64,000 nucleotides of DNA, taken from the NCBI GenBank assembly GCA_022497155.1, contig MU385715.1:620001-684000 (forward strand). Direction: 5' to 3'. Both the position numbers and the translations under genes were made by a program. Origin of the DNA: Whalleya microplaca (lineage: Eukaryota; Ascomycota; Sordariomycetes; Xylariales; Xylariaceae). Below the pieces are notes generated by a model. The model ran no database searches. It was not told the DNA's origin and saw only the letters and a program-made list of their open reading frames with translations. Below are positions 15,001-27,399 of the stretch, one piece after another; the stretch's first letter is position 1, and every line of letters begins with the position of its first letter.

Positions 15001-18000
15001 AGAAGTGCCGGAAGAGCCGGACTGTGATGTGTATTTGAACTTGCAGCTTTCTAGATCAGCCTTAGAACGCTTTGTCAAGTGATCTTCGGTCGGTAGAGAG
15101 TAAATGCCGTGAAGCAGCCGAACCTGGTAATCATCAACTATGGGCTGTACGGGGTAAGTGTGAATAAACCCCAGTCGGTGGCATCAGACGCAGACGCAAA
15201 CGTCAAGTCACTACCGGGGAGTCGATTACTCAGCATCGACGCACTGTCCACTATACGATTAACGATTAGAGTAAATCTGCAGTTTACGTCCATATGTATG
15301 GATGTATGCATGTACCTACATACATAAAGTATGTAGGCCGTACACAGTACCGCTGCCAGCCCTGGTGAACATCTATATACTTACCCACGTGGAGATAATT
15401 CCTACCTGACATGTTACCATGTTACATATCCATCACAGAGTGCCAATCGATCTGCATTCCCTATCAGGAATCGCAACCCAATCCAACCCAACCTAAATGG
15501 GAGTCCCCTGGACGTCAAGTCTCACGAATAGATGCGATCAATCGCTTCTACCTATGGCATGCGTGCCACCAAGCTGGTAACTCTTTGCTGTCACATCTCT
15601 CTCTTTCCCTCCCTCTCTTTCAGAACGTCACATGAGCCCCGTCTCAAACAACCTCAACTGAGGTGGAGCTCCTCCAGAAGGGAGATGATGGAACAATTGC
15701 GTAACAGGACGCATACACAATGCTGTACTGTCAGTCAGCGAGTGCATTCCAAGGCCGGCTGATCAAGCGACGGCGGGCCTAGGCTCTGCAACTGGACAAG
15801 TTATCACATCAAACCACTCTCATTTGACCGCTTTTCCTATGGGCGGATTCTCCATTGGCTATGACGGTCATATCAGTTCCATCGCTATGGCAAGCTGTGT
15901 CGTCTCGTGAGCTTGGAGGCTCGTCGTCCGGCATCCGCCGGGCGGTCAGAGTCACCGTTGACCTCATCATGGTCCCATCCCGATTGGACATCTTTGCTTG
16001 ACTCAGGTGTATACGATGCTGTCACTAATAATAAGAGGGATGGGATTCTTCACCACTTTCCTTTACCCATCATCCAAACCACCGTCATGTGACCAAGATA
16101 GCCTCACCGGGCGCAGCCCTATACCTAGTCTATATCGAACGTTGGCTCACCGCTTTCGCCTTACTGCGTATAGCAAGGCGAGCAGTGGAGCCGAGGCGAC
16201 TGTCCGTCACCGTCAACCCTGCCGAATGTTTCACCGCTGGCCGTTATTCCCAATGCAGCCCTACCTACTTTCCAATTGTAGATCCGAAGGAGTCATCATC
16301 CAAAGGGCCAATGCCATTACAATGAACGCATTGTCGGATCAGTTCGTGTGCCCGGAGCCTTTCCCTTCCCCTCCCCCCCAAAATGAGCTCACCTTGCCAG
16401 TACCGGTGGCATAGAACGGCCCGGCTGCTTGCTCACCGTTTACCCCTTTCCCGCGAGACTGCTTCCAGGCGCTAGAGAAGGGGGGTGGGCAAGTGGGGTA
16501 GATTTTGTCCATTCGGGATTTTGCCAGAACTCCGAGGAAATTGGGTCAATAGATCTACCACGCCAGCTACCAGCTTCCGCGTGCGCAAGTTGTCGAAACT
16601 TGCCCTAGAAGGCCACAGAAGTATTTTCAAAGTACTCGGCAGAATCATCATCGTCTACTTTGTAGGGCCACCACCAACTTTTTTTTTGCTTATGTCATCA
16701 ATCTATGGTCGGCGCCCCTATTCGTCAGAAGAACATGTCTAGCCTAGGTGCAGGGATCAGCACTTCTTCTACGCTGTCCATAGGCCTTAGATCTACTAAC
16801 ATTTGCAGGTAGGTATCTGGTCAGGCACTGTTGCAGGAACTGCAACTTGCCTGGAGCTTGGCTTAGGGAGCGGTGAGATGCCATCGACGCAGTCGGATCG
16901 CCTGGAGTTAAATAAACCCTGGCCGTGAGCGACAACACAGCAGTTTTACTACCACTGGGTCTCATCGAGAAAGAATAATGAAACACATCATTCTGTATGC
17001 ACCCAGTTGACTGGAACAGCAGCTTGCGCACGATGTTGACGCGCCTTAAACGTGGGCCACTGCTGCATGACATGCATGTTCCACATGTATGCAGAATATC
17101 GGAACATTCAAATCTAGCCTTCCACTTCGGTTTGCCAGGCTAATCGTAGCAGCTCATTGATTGATTCATCCATGGTCGTGCTACTGTAGATTTTAATATG
17201 CCAAGCAGACTCCTGATCTCGTGAGATTTAACACTTTAAGCCTCATTCTCTATAGTACCTGCGCAACATTGACGATCCTAACATTACATCAATGAAACGC
17301 CATACACTACATAGTAGCTATGATTTTTTTTAAGCCCAGATCATATGATCAATCAGTTCTGCATGCACGTCCAGGATGCATTCTATCCCAGAAAAGAATG
17401 ATCCCTGGAACGATTAATCAGGTCGACCCGGACCAGATCGCCAACAGAAAAGGGGCGACCAGCGGAGCACCTGGAGCTTGGCGTTCAGAATGAACAAGAG
17501 ACTTTCCCTCCACGGCACGCTTCCGGTAGTTAACTTCACGGCGCCAAATGGCCGGGTCAGGCTTGTTCGCTAGGGTCTCCCTGGTACCTGAAACTACTAC
17601 GGTAGGCTTCACGACCCGGTTTCCTGAAATTGATTCCACGCCGGCGATGCCGTGGATTTTCCTTACGACGACGAGCTGAAACTCCGCAGCGCTCATTTGT
17701 TTCTAACCATCACATCATCACAAAATGTTGCGCAACACCTGGAGCTTTGAAGGACATATCCTGCTACCACCCTTATGAGGACAAGCTACTTCATCCGTCT
17801 TCGCATCAGTATGCTGGACAGCACAAGTATATATTAAAATAATAAGAAGCTACAGATGAGGCAACCTTCTCCGCATTCGCTTGTTTCAAAATTATGGTGG
17901 CTCACCGGAACTCACCCGACACGCCGCTCGAGCGCCGCGGGTTCTTAGGCAAGTTGCCTAGTGAGAAAAAAAAAAAAAGAAGAAAAATTCATCTCGCTTT

Positions 18001-20649
18001 GAACCCGACTCGCAATCTTGTTGCTCCAATTTACGCTAGACACCAACTGCCACATGGTTAGACAAGGTCTAGCCTGTCAGCACGTTTTCTGGAATATTAC
18101 GGATTTCTTCTATTTGTTCCAAAACCAAAGCACGGCCTACATACTCCTCAGTGCTAGCTCTAGGGCTAGACCTGGCCAAGTCGGAAACCGGAGCAAATGA
18201 CTGTGGGGTCGTCGCCCTCAGATAGATATTTGTACTCTACATACAGAATACTATGTACGCAATACATACATACATTACGGACGCCCTGGACGCCTTCCTT
18301 TACGATCGTCCAGATACGTGTACGGTGTACTCAGCTGACAAGACAACAATCTCCACCGTTGTGTTGCACAGCGCTGTTAAGAATCTTCACTGACCGAATC
18401 ATTCTGTGACTTGTCAGCAGGTGACTATCTGAGTGACAAATTATATCATAAGCTCGTCCAATCTCTTGGTATGGATGAGAGACAGTCGCATTTGACCGCC
18501 AGCCCGGCGAGGAAACAGACGGTCAATAGTCATCGACTTTCAAGAAAGGCATTACTTTAGAGACTCTGCCTAAAGACAGGGATCTTGGATCCTGTTCTGT
18601 GGGGAAATGCAATGCATGGCTCCATAGAAGCTGTCGTGGCATCGGCTGATAACAATCTCGTTGCTATTAAAAGTAGCCTCGATACCGGGCTGTTTACTTG
18701 CATCGTCATCACAAAAAGACCAGCGTCCACATCACGAAGGGACTCAGCTTTAGGAGAATTAGGATGCGGGGCTTCGCGATCTTTGAAGCGATCACTATGT
18801 ACAAGAGAAGTCGGATCAGGCTCCTGAGTCCTACTAGGTAATGATGATCGCCATCAGGGTGATGCTAGAAATCAAGATGACGAGAACTAACCGGCCGTGC
18901 GTCGATGGACGTGCAGCCGGCAACACCTAAATGTGATGCCATCAAAGCTCTGTGCAAAGACCCGAGAGATATTAGTTTCGAAACGACGGACAGTGGCATA
19001 TCGAACGAAGTATAACAGGCGCGGCAACTCAGCCGGCTGCCGTACGCAGGTAACACAACATATACTTCAACACTTTGTGTAGTGCAAGACGGGGATCGAA
19101 TCCGACCCCATGGGCTGAGCTTGTCAGGTGTTGTGATCCATTGCTGTTACTGATCGCAAAGCCCTACAACAGCCCAGGCCACGGCTTATCGTCGGTTATG
19201 AGCGCGCATGTACATACACAGTAGTATAGTAAATGAGGCTTGGTAGGTTGGCTGCACAACCTGCGTCATGATGGGCGCTCTCATCAAAAATGCAGTACCC
19301 GGCCATTCGGTTCATCCCATGCTAAAACCAACCCCCAGTTGCTATTTCCATTACCCAATCCCACATGCAGTTACGTGTACCTCAGACCTTATTATTATTA
19401 TCCGGCTTAAGTTTCAAGCCTCGCCTTGTCAGCGAGGCTTTGCTTGCTGGCTTGGATGTATGTAGCCTACGAAGTATTTTCGGACAAACACAGGCTGTGG
19501 ATAATCCTTCACCGCTTGAGTGACTACTATCTTCCAACTGTCGCGACAGGCCCATCTGCCCATTCGCTCAGATCCTCGGCGGATCCACCATTCAGCGTTT
19601 GGTGTGGTCAAATTGCCAATGAACTCGGATTGCTTGACGCTCATCACTGGCCGGCTTATGATTCGAGGACTTTAACCCGGAAGGGAAAGGTTCACTACCT
19701 CTTGATTCTTTGCTTCTTTCTTACCTGGCGAGCCCCGGCAGCCCGGGGTCAACCCCTGTCCTCCTGTCAGAGCAGAACATGCATCCAATGCCGGAGACAA
19801 ACAGGGACCCAGCAGGGGCCTATCTATGTATGTACTCCTCAATGGGCTTCCATAATCCTAGTCAGGTCTTTCCGCGAACCGCGTGGTCATTCGACTCGGC
19901 CTGTACTTCCTTCTCATGCAGTCTCGTACTTAGTAAGGCTCTGTAGAGCCAAGTCCCGACTTTCTCGTTTGCAGGTACATGTCATAGTACTCCGTACCGC
20001 CTCGAACATGGCATTAGGGATCCACCGGCCAGTCCACTTCTGGGTCTCCGTGACAGACAGAGTCGTTTCCACGAAGTTGGGAGTTAGGACTACAATGTCT
20101 CCATACCTTGTGAGACCATCGCCGCGTTACACCTGGCACCGTTGGAAGGATCATCTATTGAACTTGCACTTTGCTTTTCGCCCTAACATTTGTCACCGCT
20201 GGTTCCAATATTAAATGACTTAATATCCGTCCTCCGCCATGGATATGTCTGTCTCTGGAATTGATATTCTACCGTACTTCTATCAGATTTCTCTTCTCCC
20301 TTCTGCCGATTACACAAGCTGACCTTCTCGAGTTTCCCTTCGTTCTGCAGCTTATCTTACATAATTCCATCTATTACTACGTCAGCCCAACAGTGTTAGG
20401 TTCAAAGTCGCGTCAGGCACTTTGCATTTTAGCTCTACTAGATCTCCCTTTAGAAAGGTGTAAACGCATTTTTAGCTTGCACTGATCTAAGTAACCTTCA
20501 TAAAGCTCCTCACCTTCGAAGCTCAGATAAAGCTTGAGATAATCCAGCGGCCTTAAACTCGAGACGCTAGCTTCCCTTAGTTCAAGCGTTCTTGCCACTA
20601 CTATATATCGTTGTCGTCCTCGAACATTTCATGTAGTACAACACACATC
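6001..20649. other. 14.6-kb gene-poor tract
   Basis: No gene could be supported. Open frames are short and lack recognisable domains. The longest runs 19426-20214 on the plus strand (252 codons from its first ATG at 19456). It lies just upstream of the MFS transporter and resembles nothing I know, so I do not call it. A perfect 9-bp inverted repeat (CCTACATAC, loop ATAAA) sits at 15315-15337. An 11-bp direct duplication (TGCCAGCAAGC) lies near 11.9 kb. Words of the ACATACATAC/TACCTACATA type recur near 15.3 and 18.2 kb. No tRNA, rRNA or transposon gene was recognised. Confidence 0.45.
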
Positions 20650-22598
20650 ATGAGGAACGATTCCTTCGTGAGGACGACTAGTCCTTCGATGGACCACAGT
20701 AGTCGACCCCTCCCGCCTTTTCCAAGACGGCAGATGTTAGTTCTGGGTACGTCTTCGTCAAGATCGTAGATCGTGACCTCCTGCTTGTGTCCAGCTAACC
20801 CATATTGTAGCAATATGTCGAATATGCGAACCAATTGCATTCATGGGAATCTTCCCATATATCTATTTTATGATTGAGGACTTTAATATCACCGACGACA
20901 AAAACCAAATCTCATTTTACGCCGGCATGGTCACATCAGCATTCACCTTCGCCGAGTTTTCCACGGGACTCCTATGGGGACGACTAAGTGATAGAATTGG
21001 AAGGAAGCCAGTACTACTAACGGGTCTCATCGGCACCGCTCTGAGTGTTCTGATATTCGGCTTTGCCCCTAATCTAACGGTAGCACTCATGGCCCGCGCA
21101 ATCGGCGGTCTTTTGAACGGGTAAGATGTTCTTATCAAGCTTGAAAATTCGGTCCTCTAATACTGTTATTAGGAACATGGGAGTGCTTCAAACGACGGTG
21201 GCAGAACTGATCACTGTTAAGGCGCATCAGCGTATGTTTATATTTCTGTGAAATGTTGTACCGCCGAAGACTAATATCGTGATAGCTCGCGCTTATACCA
21301 TTATGCCCGTGGTGTGGTGCTTAGGGTTCGTCATTACCACAAAACGAGCTATTTCTCCGAAAGACTTCATTCTAACTATCTGGCAGGTCAATTGTTGGGC
21401 CCATGATTGGCGGAGCGCTAGCTCGACCATGTATCAGCTATCCGAGCATCTTCCCAGCTGGATCCATTTGGGACAAATATCCGTACCTGCTGCCTAACCT
21501 TTTCAGCGCGTTTATTGTATTGATTGGGGTTGTCAACGGGATCCTGTTCCTCGAAGAGACACATGCTGGAAAGAAACTGAAGCCGGATCGAGGGTTGGAA
21601 TTAGGGAACTGGATTCTTTCAGCTTTGCCAAATTTCCGGAAGTGCGCCGAGCCACGAGACGAGAAATCAAAATTAGCCGAGATCGACGACGACTTGCAGC
21701 CGCTGATTGACCATGACGAGCAGTTGCCGGGATATCGAACGAAGGAGAATTCGCCGCAAAACTCGCCGCGCCTCATCGCTACGTCTGGACCGTCGATCTC
21801 GCAGGACACCCTGGATCTTGAAAGAGGGCGGCAGGATTTGGGTCTAGGGATATCAAGAATTTTCACTCGACCAGTGGTTCTAAATATCGTTTCGTTTGGT
21901 ATCTTGGCCTTGTAAGTTCCCGTGATGCTGAGCAATAAGCTTACTATTGCTAACGCTGCACAAGTCACACAATGACTTTCGATCAACTGTTCCCCGTGTT
22001 CCTGAGCACCACACCACCGGAGCACCCGAAACCAGTTTCGTTACCATTCCAGTTTGTCGGCGGATTTGGACTCGACAGCAAGACAGTCGGCATTATCCTG
22101 AGTGCTCAAGGCGCCTATCAACTGGTCGTCAACATGTTCCTGGTTCCGCCGGTGCTGAAGCGCATGGGCCCACGGCGCTTGTTCCGTTTCCTGGTTATTA
22201 TTTATTTCGCACTTTACCTAATCACCCCGTATCTAGTGCTTCTACCAGAGGACTATCGCATGGTGGGCGTTGGACTGGTCCTGGTTTGGAAGTGCACATT
22301 TTCAAGTATGGCATATCCGAGCAATGCAATTATGACAGCAGATTCAGCACCTAGTCATTTGGCCCTCGGTACAATCAATGGCGTTGCGGCATCGACAGCG
22401 AGCCTGTGCCGTGCTTTTGGCCCTACGATTTCCGGAATTCTTTACGCCGTCGGCCTGCAGACTGGTTACTCAGGCCTGGCATGGTGGTGCAGTGCTCTGG
22501 TGGCTATTGGAGGAGCTGTTGTGGGACTTCAGATTCAAGACCCAAGCGGAAACTCAGACGACAACGCCAACCGGGATGACGATGCCGGCGCAAGTTAA
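20650..22598 (+). CDS. MFS transporter, drug:H+ antiporter / zinc-induced-facilitator-like type
   Basis: Six exons: 20650-20746, 20811-21120, 21173-21231, 21286-21325, 21387-21911 and 21965-22598, giving 554 residues. Introns are 52-64 bp; the fourth has a slightly unusual GTTCGT donor. The first exon adds RRQMLVLA, which joins ICRICEPIAFMGIFPYIY, the usual first membrane helix of this family. MFS motif A is clear in exon 2 (GLLWGRLSDRIGRKPVLLTG). Later landmarks are NGNMGVLQTTVAEL, AYTIMPVVWCLGS, GPMIGGALARPC, HTMTFDQLFPVFL and the C-terminal helices from about residue 360. A long hydrophilic loop rich in charged residues (21600-21850) separates the two six-helix halves. The start at 20650 is the upstream in-frame ATG; a second in-frame ATG lies at 20689. 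It is probably a plasma- or vacuolar-membrane exporter. The substrate cannot be read from the sequence. Confidence 0.9.
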
Positions 22599-24574
22599 CC
22601 GCAGATGTTCCCAAGGAACCGCCCAAGAAATCGTACCTAAGTTAGGGCGTAGACACTAGCAGGGATATTCCTCTGGCGAGGAGTCTTCGAGGTTTTCAGC
22701 ATCATTCTCATTCTGACGATGTCATTCTAAGTTCAACACTGGGTTTTTTCGCCGAATTTGTTTGGATTACGACCTTTAATGACTTATTTTCCTTGGCGCC
22801 ACATTCATCGGATTGTCTTAGTCTGGTCCTTTACTTTACGAATATGGGTGGGGGAAAACGAAAAAGGCATTCTACTTGCTACATAGACTGGTTTGGGCAA
22901 CTAGATTCACCTCGGTTAGGAAAGGGGGGAAACAACTGGCGATACCTCTGTACAACGACGAAAAGGGTGTTTAGAGAGAACCTTTTTATAGGTTCGGAGT
23001 TTATTCATGTTTTGGTTGTGCAAACGAACAGAACATCAGGGTGTTCTTCGGAGAACAAGCGTCAATTTTCGGGAAAAGGGGGGAGGGGGATTTAGGACCT
23101 TCGCTGGTTACTATCTCTGTACTTTTGGGACACATCAATGAGAAAAAGGCTCAGGCGTTGGAAGAAAAATATTTGAGCATGGTATCACGGAAGTTTTACT
23201 ATTGGGCGTCACAGATTGGCAGTTTTTGGAGGGTTTCTTCGGGAGTCAATAGAAGGGCAAGGATGTAGAAATAGGTTAGATGGAGGAGACGGAGCCGGTC
23301 GTTTTCAATCGAGAATCCGAACCTCTGAGGTCAAATTTCCATTCAACTTTTGTTCCATTCATGTCTATTGTGTTATCGATTGTCAATTGTTTTCTGAGAT
23401 GATATCCCGTAGGCTAGGGGTAGTGAGGTCTCATTCCTTACGACTACTTAATCTGACAAACCCTTCTATCCGAATTATCTACTAGCATACTTCATGACGA
23501 TCATCGGACGAAGTTAAATGCCCTACATTACTAATTCAGTCTAAGTCATATCGATAGGGTACTAACTGGCATATATTTGTGGTTTCCTCTGTCGACTTCA
23601 CGCGTCAGCCACTAGGCTGGCTGTGAATGTGCTAAGGACGAGGACGTCGGACCCATTATGTACATGATTATGCATCAACAGCTTAATCTGAACACACAAA
23701 CAGCTAAGGCTAGGGAAACCCAAGTCACTGACGTCGACATCAGATGCGCCGCGTCACCAATTGCTTACATACGTAGCCATCATCCATCTTAGTTATTGCA
23801 AGTAGCCGCGTACCATGTAATCCTGCAGAAAGCCAAGCAGATACACGACACAGTTCCATACATACTAGTCCGTAAGGTCCAGGCCGAGGAATTGCGGTAC
23901 GTTAGCGTGATACTCGGCGTGGAGAGTCGGTTGTAGCGAACCGCCGTCTGCGGTCCAGTCAAGCATTAACTATATGGGTCGATGGGACCCTGAGACGGCA
24001 ATGGTAGAGAGATCAGCGGAGCTGGGGTAAAATCTAGTGCTATTTATCGATTTGCATGGGGACAGATGACAAAGGTTAAGACAATGGTTCATATGCACGT
24101 CGATCTATCGGGATAGCAAGTCGATAACTAGTTAAGGCTTAGGTGACTCCTGAACCTTGGTTGACTCTTGAACTAGCCAAGTGATATATCACATGAGTAA
24201 ACATTATCGAAAAGTCTATTTTTAGGACGTCATTTCAGCTGATTGTTTTACAGTTAACGGCGCCTTCCGCTCTTCCTTTTTGGCTTTTCGGACGGACATC
24301 TTGATGATTCTGGTAATGAGAGTCAATATATCAACATTCTCATACGGTAAGGACCGACAAACATGCACTTGACGCCCAACCACTTCTAATACCAAGAAAC
24401 TTCATTCAAGACTAGACTAGACTAGGGTTTACGGTAAAAATCGTGTAAAAGACCCCTGCCTTTCTGCTTATTCCCAGCACCCCAGATTCGTCTCTATGTC
24501 AGTTTTGGTCACCTCGGTAACTCCACATTGTCGGGCCGTGCCTTTTCGGTTCATTCTGTCCTTGACGGCACATT
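22599..24574. other. Intergenic region, no supported gene
   Basis: This stretch separates the MFS gene from the convergent small gene on the minus strand. Open frames at 22.8-23.5 kb overlap in several frames and have no domain character. The 3' half (23.5-24.5 kb) is rich in stop codons. The copy ACTAGACTAGACTAGG near 24.41 kb is a short simple repeat. I saw no RNA gene. Confidence 0.4.
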
Positions 24575-25164
24575 TTAGGCTTGGTACTGTGCGCCTTGCC
24601 CTTTCTGGGATCGTTTCTTGTGGCGCGATTCCTGCGGGCAGTGCAAGTGATTAGTCAGGGACTGCAAGAAGGGACTGGCCATGTACATAGAAAACATGTA
24701 GATGGTGCTTGGAAGAACCGTACCTTGGCAGCATCGTGTATATCGTGAGCAATGACCATACCATCTGGCTCAGCCCGAAGACGATGTCTTAACGCCAGGT
24801 AGGTAGCTCGATGGAGGTCTCGGCCAGACCATTGCAACTTCTCCAGAATGGTCTCAGGTGCAAGATGAGATCGACGATGGAGCACCATCAGCATCCAAGT
24901 GCGGACCTCCTCGGGGCTAGCGTCCTTGCTCGGGGCATAGTTGACGATGTCACCCCATGATTCGACGAGATACCTCTTCTGATCTTGGGATAGCGCGCGC
25001 CGCTTTCGGGGACTAAAAGGTCCGGAAGACCGAGAACCGAATCGGGATCTGAGTGAAAGCGAACGCGAGCCGCGGCCGGTTCGTGGTACAGACGGCCCGG
25101 GAATATTGGGCGGCGGGAACACGGAGGTCGTTACGGGCGCGGTAGTAGTAGTAGTAGAAGCCAT
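24575..25164 (-). CDS. Small Ser/Arg-rich protein of unknown function
   Basis: Two exons, 24724-25164 and 24575-24631, joined across a 92-bp intron (donor GTACGG, acceptor CCCGCAG), give 165 residues ending KGQGAQYQA. If unspliced, the frame would run to 24655 with an unlikely Cys/Pro-rich tail. The N-terminus is Thr-rich, encoded by a GTA/TAC-type trinucleotide run at the start of the gene, and is followed by a Ser/Arg-rich basic segment (about residues 30-58). A predicted helical domain follows (about 60-145, with YLVESWGDIVNYAPSKD and EVRTWMLMVLHRRSHL), then a Lys-rich tail. I do not recognise the family. The basic, low-complexity ends suggest a nucleic-acid or nuclear role, but that is a guess. 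The gene is isolated between two gene-poor stretches. Confidence 0.6.
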
Positions 25165-25635
25165 GATTTTACAGAGTTACGGTCTCGAGCCAGTTAGCGA
25201 TTCCACCAGGTGTTATCGAGGACGAATATTTAGAAACGCGATTTGTTGTTAATATGAGGGTTATGACTTGGCTTGGAAGAATTCTAGTGTGTCGGAAGGA
25301 TTGAAGATTAGACTAAGGTGAACGATTGATTACATGTGTTACTCTAGTTTTATGATTGTAGGTTGTGATGCAACGGCTGGTTCATAGAGCAGAGGAAGCT
25401 ACATGCTTCGTTTGATGATCTTTACCTCCCTCAAGTTAGTGTAATATTGCACATAATTCAGTAAGGCAAGTGCGTGCTTACAAATCTTCCATTTGGACCT
25501 AAATAGATGATAACAAGTAAAATAATGATTTTTACTAGCTAAAAGATTGACGACATCTTAGGTTGTTTGAACGTTGAAACTAAAATTCTCTCCTTATACG
25601 ATGTCAGGAACGCCCCAGGAACGCCCCATGAGCTA

Positions 25636-25688
25636 GGACGGATTGTCCGTCCTTAGATAGCTGTCCTCCAGGACAGTCAGTCCTGGAG
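25636..25688. repeat. Cluster of overlapping perfect inverted repeats
   Basis: Three perfect hairpins are packed into 53 bp. GGACGGA/TCCGTCC has a 3-base loop (25636-25652). CTGTCCT/AGGACAG has a 2-base loop (25661-25676). CTCCAGGAC/GTCCTGGAG has a 5-base loop (25666-25688). The last two share bases and cannot form together. Just upstream an 11-bp direct repeat (AGGAACGCCCC) occurs twice. The cluster lies in AT-rich DNA with no neighbouring gene within 0.4 kb. It may be the end of a decayed element or a chance cluster. Confidence 0.7.
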
Positions 25689-27185
25689 AGACTATCAATG
25701 ATACACATCTTAATGTCACCTCATGGTCTACCGTCACATACGAGAAGAGTTGTTAATTATGATGGTTTATAGCTCTGGTTATCTATTTAAGTAAGTAGCC
25801 AATTACCTAGGTAAGAAATCCACCATCTATTTAACACGAAAATATAATACTTAAATAATTTAATCAAAAATCTTGACCGTATTTCCCTTCATTATAATCC
25901 CTAAACGACACCCCGTCCACCGCACCGAACAGCGGGTAACACGTAGTGAGTTTAATTTATTTAACTAAGTTTGATAGGACACACTTTTTATCTAGCGATC
26001 CTCTTATTATACTTTTATATCTAAAGTATAACGGTATACTCGGATTGTTTTAATGTGCCTGAGCGTAGGTATAGATTCGGTTCTTAGCACGTACCAGGGG
26101 TAGGCTTCGGTTCTACTATAAGCTTCTTCCATATCCCGCTACTAGTATCACGTTCTGTCTATCTAACCCTCGAGTATATCTTTAGATGAGTACTGAAGTT
26201 CTTTCAGACCAAGCTTTGGCTTTTCGTTTTGTTGTTCTTTCCAAGTACAAACCCCTTAGCTTCGAAATGGACTAGGCATGGTCTCTGTACCTATCTCCCT
26301 ACAACGCCTTATATGACTAGTTCATAAAGTCGCAGTTGAAATAAGCATAACCAGCTCCTATAGAATGAGAGACTTGTTATTCCAGCCTTCAACTTTCGTT
26401 AAGTCGATGAGAAATCCTGGATTAACATGACTCTCATGGCGCCTTGGGTCGACAACCCTGTCATCTGAAGTAGAACTGTGAGGGATCACTATGATGCGTT
26501 ATCTCCAGGAATGTCCCCTATATATCGCAAAACCTTTGTTATTCAGCCATTGGGAATTCAACTTGTGAACCTGAACGTGATCTTTAATCCAACTCTGAGG
26601 CTGTTGAGCCAGCAAGCTAGCCTTTGACAGCCACAGCCCAGTCAGTTCTCAGCCGCTCTATGAGCCCTGTGAAGCCGTATGCCCTACTTTCGCTAATATA
26701 TAGCTAACTTACAGGGGCTCATGATGGCCCAGCAGGAAGTAGATGATACTGGCTCATCTGTATTATCCACCGAGATATGAATAGAACCTCATTCATCACA
26801 CAACCTATATGATTAAGTATAAAGAGATAGTCAGCCTTCTATTTGATAGTGAAGTTATGTAGTTGAGGCGTCTCGGGATGTAAATCGGAATGGATCTGGA
26901 ACACGATGGGGACAGGCGGGACAACCGTAACTAGACCTGCTGTTTCCACAGTAATTTTCTTTTCTCTTCGCATTTCTTTTGTATCTGGACTCTGGCCTGC
27001 TCCCTCGAAAGGCGACCAACTTCTCTCACTCAGCGCCGGACACGAGCCCAATACGCGGGGCGAACGGTAACGGTTTGACTTTCATGTGTGCCCTCGGGTT
27101 TCAATTGTGGGATATCAGTGTATTTTAGAATGAATAGACTAGATAGCCTCATACGCCGCATGTCCCTAGGGAGACCTGGGGAGTT

Positions 27186-27186
<1 letters not shown>

Positions 27187-27225
<39 letters not shown>

Positions 27226-27399
27226 CGGGGGCGGGGGGGGGGCGGGGGCGGCGGCGGGGCGAGGGGAGGGGCAGCGCGNNNNNNNNNNTTATTTGTTGGT
27301 TTTTGCTTTTTTTTTTTTTTTAATTTAAATTTTTTCCAAATACGCCCATTTTCCATTGGGTTCCCTGGGGTTTTGGCCCCCCCCCCCCCCCCCCCCCCC
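27187..27399. other. Assembly gap (10 N) flanked by homopolymer runs
   Basis: A run of 39 G (27187-27225) passes into G/C-only sequence, then ten Ns (27279-27288), a T-rich stretch with about 14 consecutive T, and a run of 23 C (27377-27399). Runs like these, flanking a fixed-size N block, are typical of low-quality read ends joined by scaffolding. The true length and sequence here are unknown, and the two sides may not be adjacent in the genome. Confidence 0.9.

Noticed and set aside
15377..15410. ATACTTACC followed by ACGTGGAG resembling the 5' end of U1 snRNA
   Set aside because: Similarity stops after about nine bases. The downstream stem-loops and Sm site of U1 are missing, and the donor-like word occurs by chance elsewhere in the window.
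17418..17696. 92-codon open frame on the minus strand with a good start context
   Set aside because: No domain, no homologous protein I know of, and it lies in a gene-poor tract. Chance cannot be excluded.
19088..19112. GGGGATCGAATCCGACCCC, resembling a tRNA T-arm
   Set aside because: The arms do not pair properly on either strand, and no D-arm, anticodon arm or acceptor stem was found around it.
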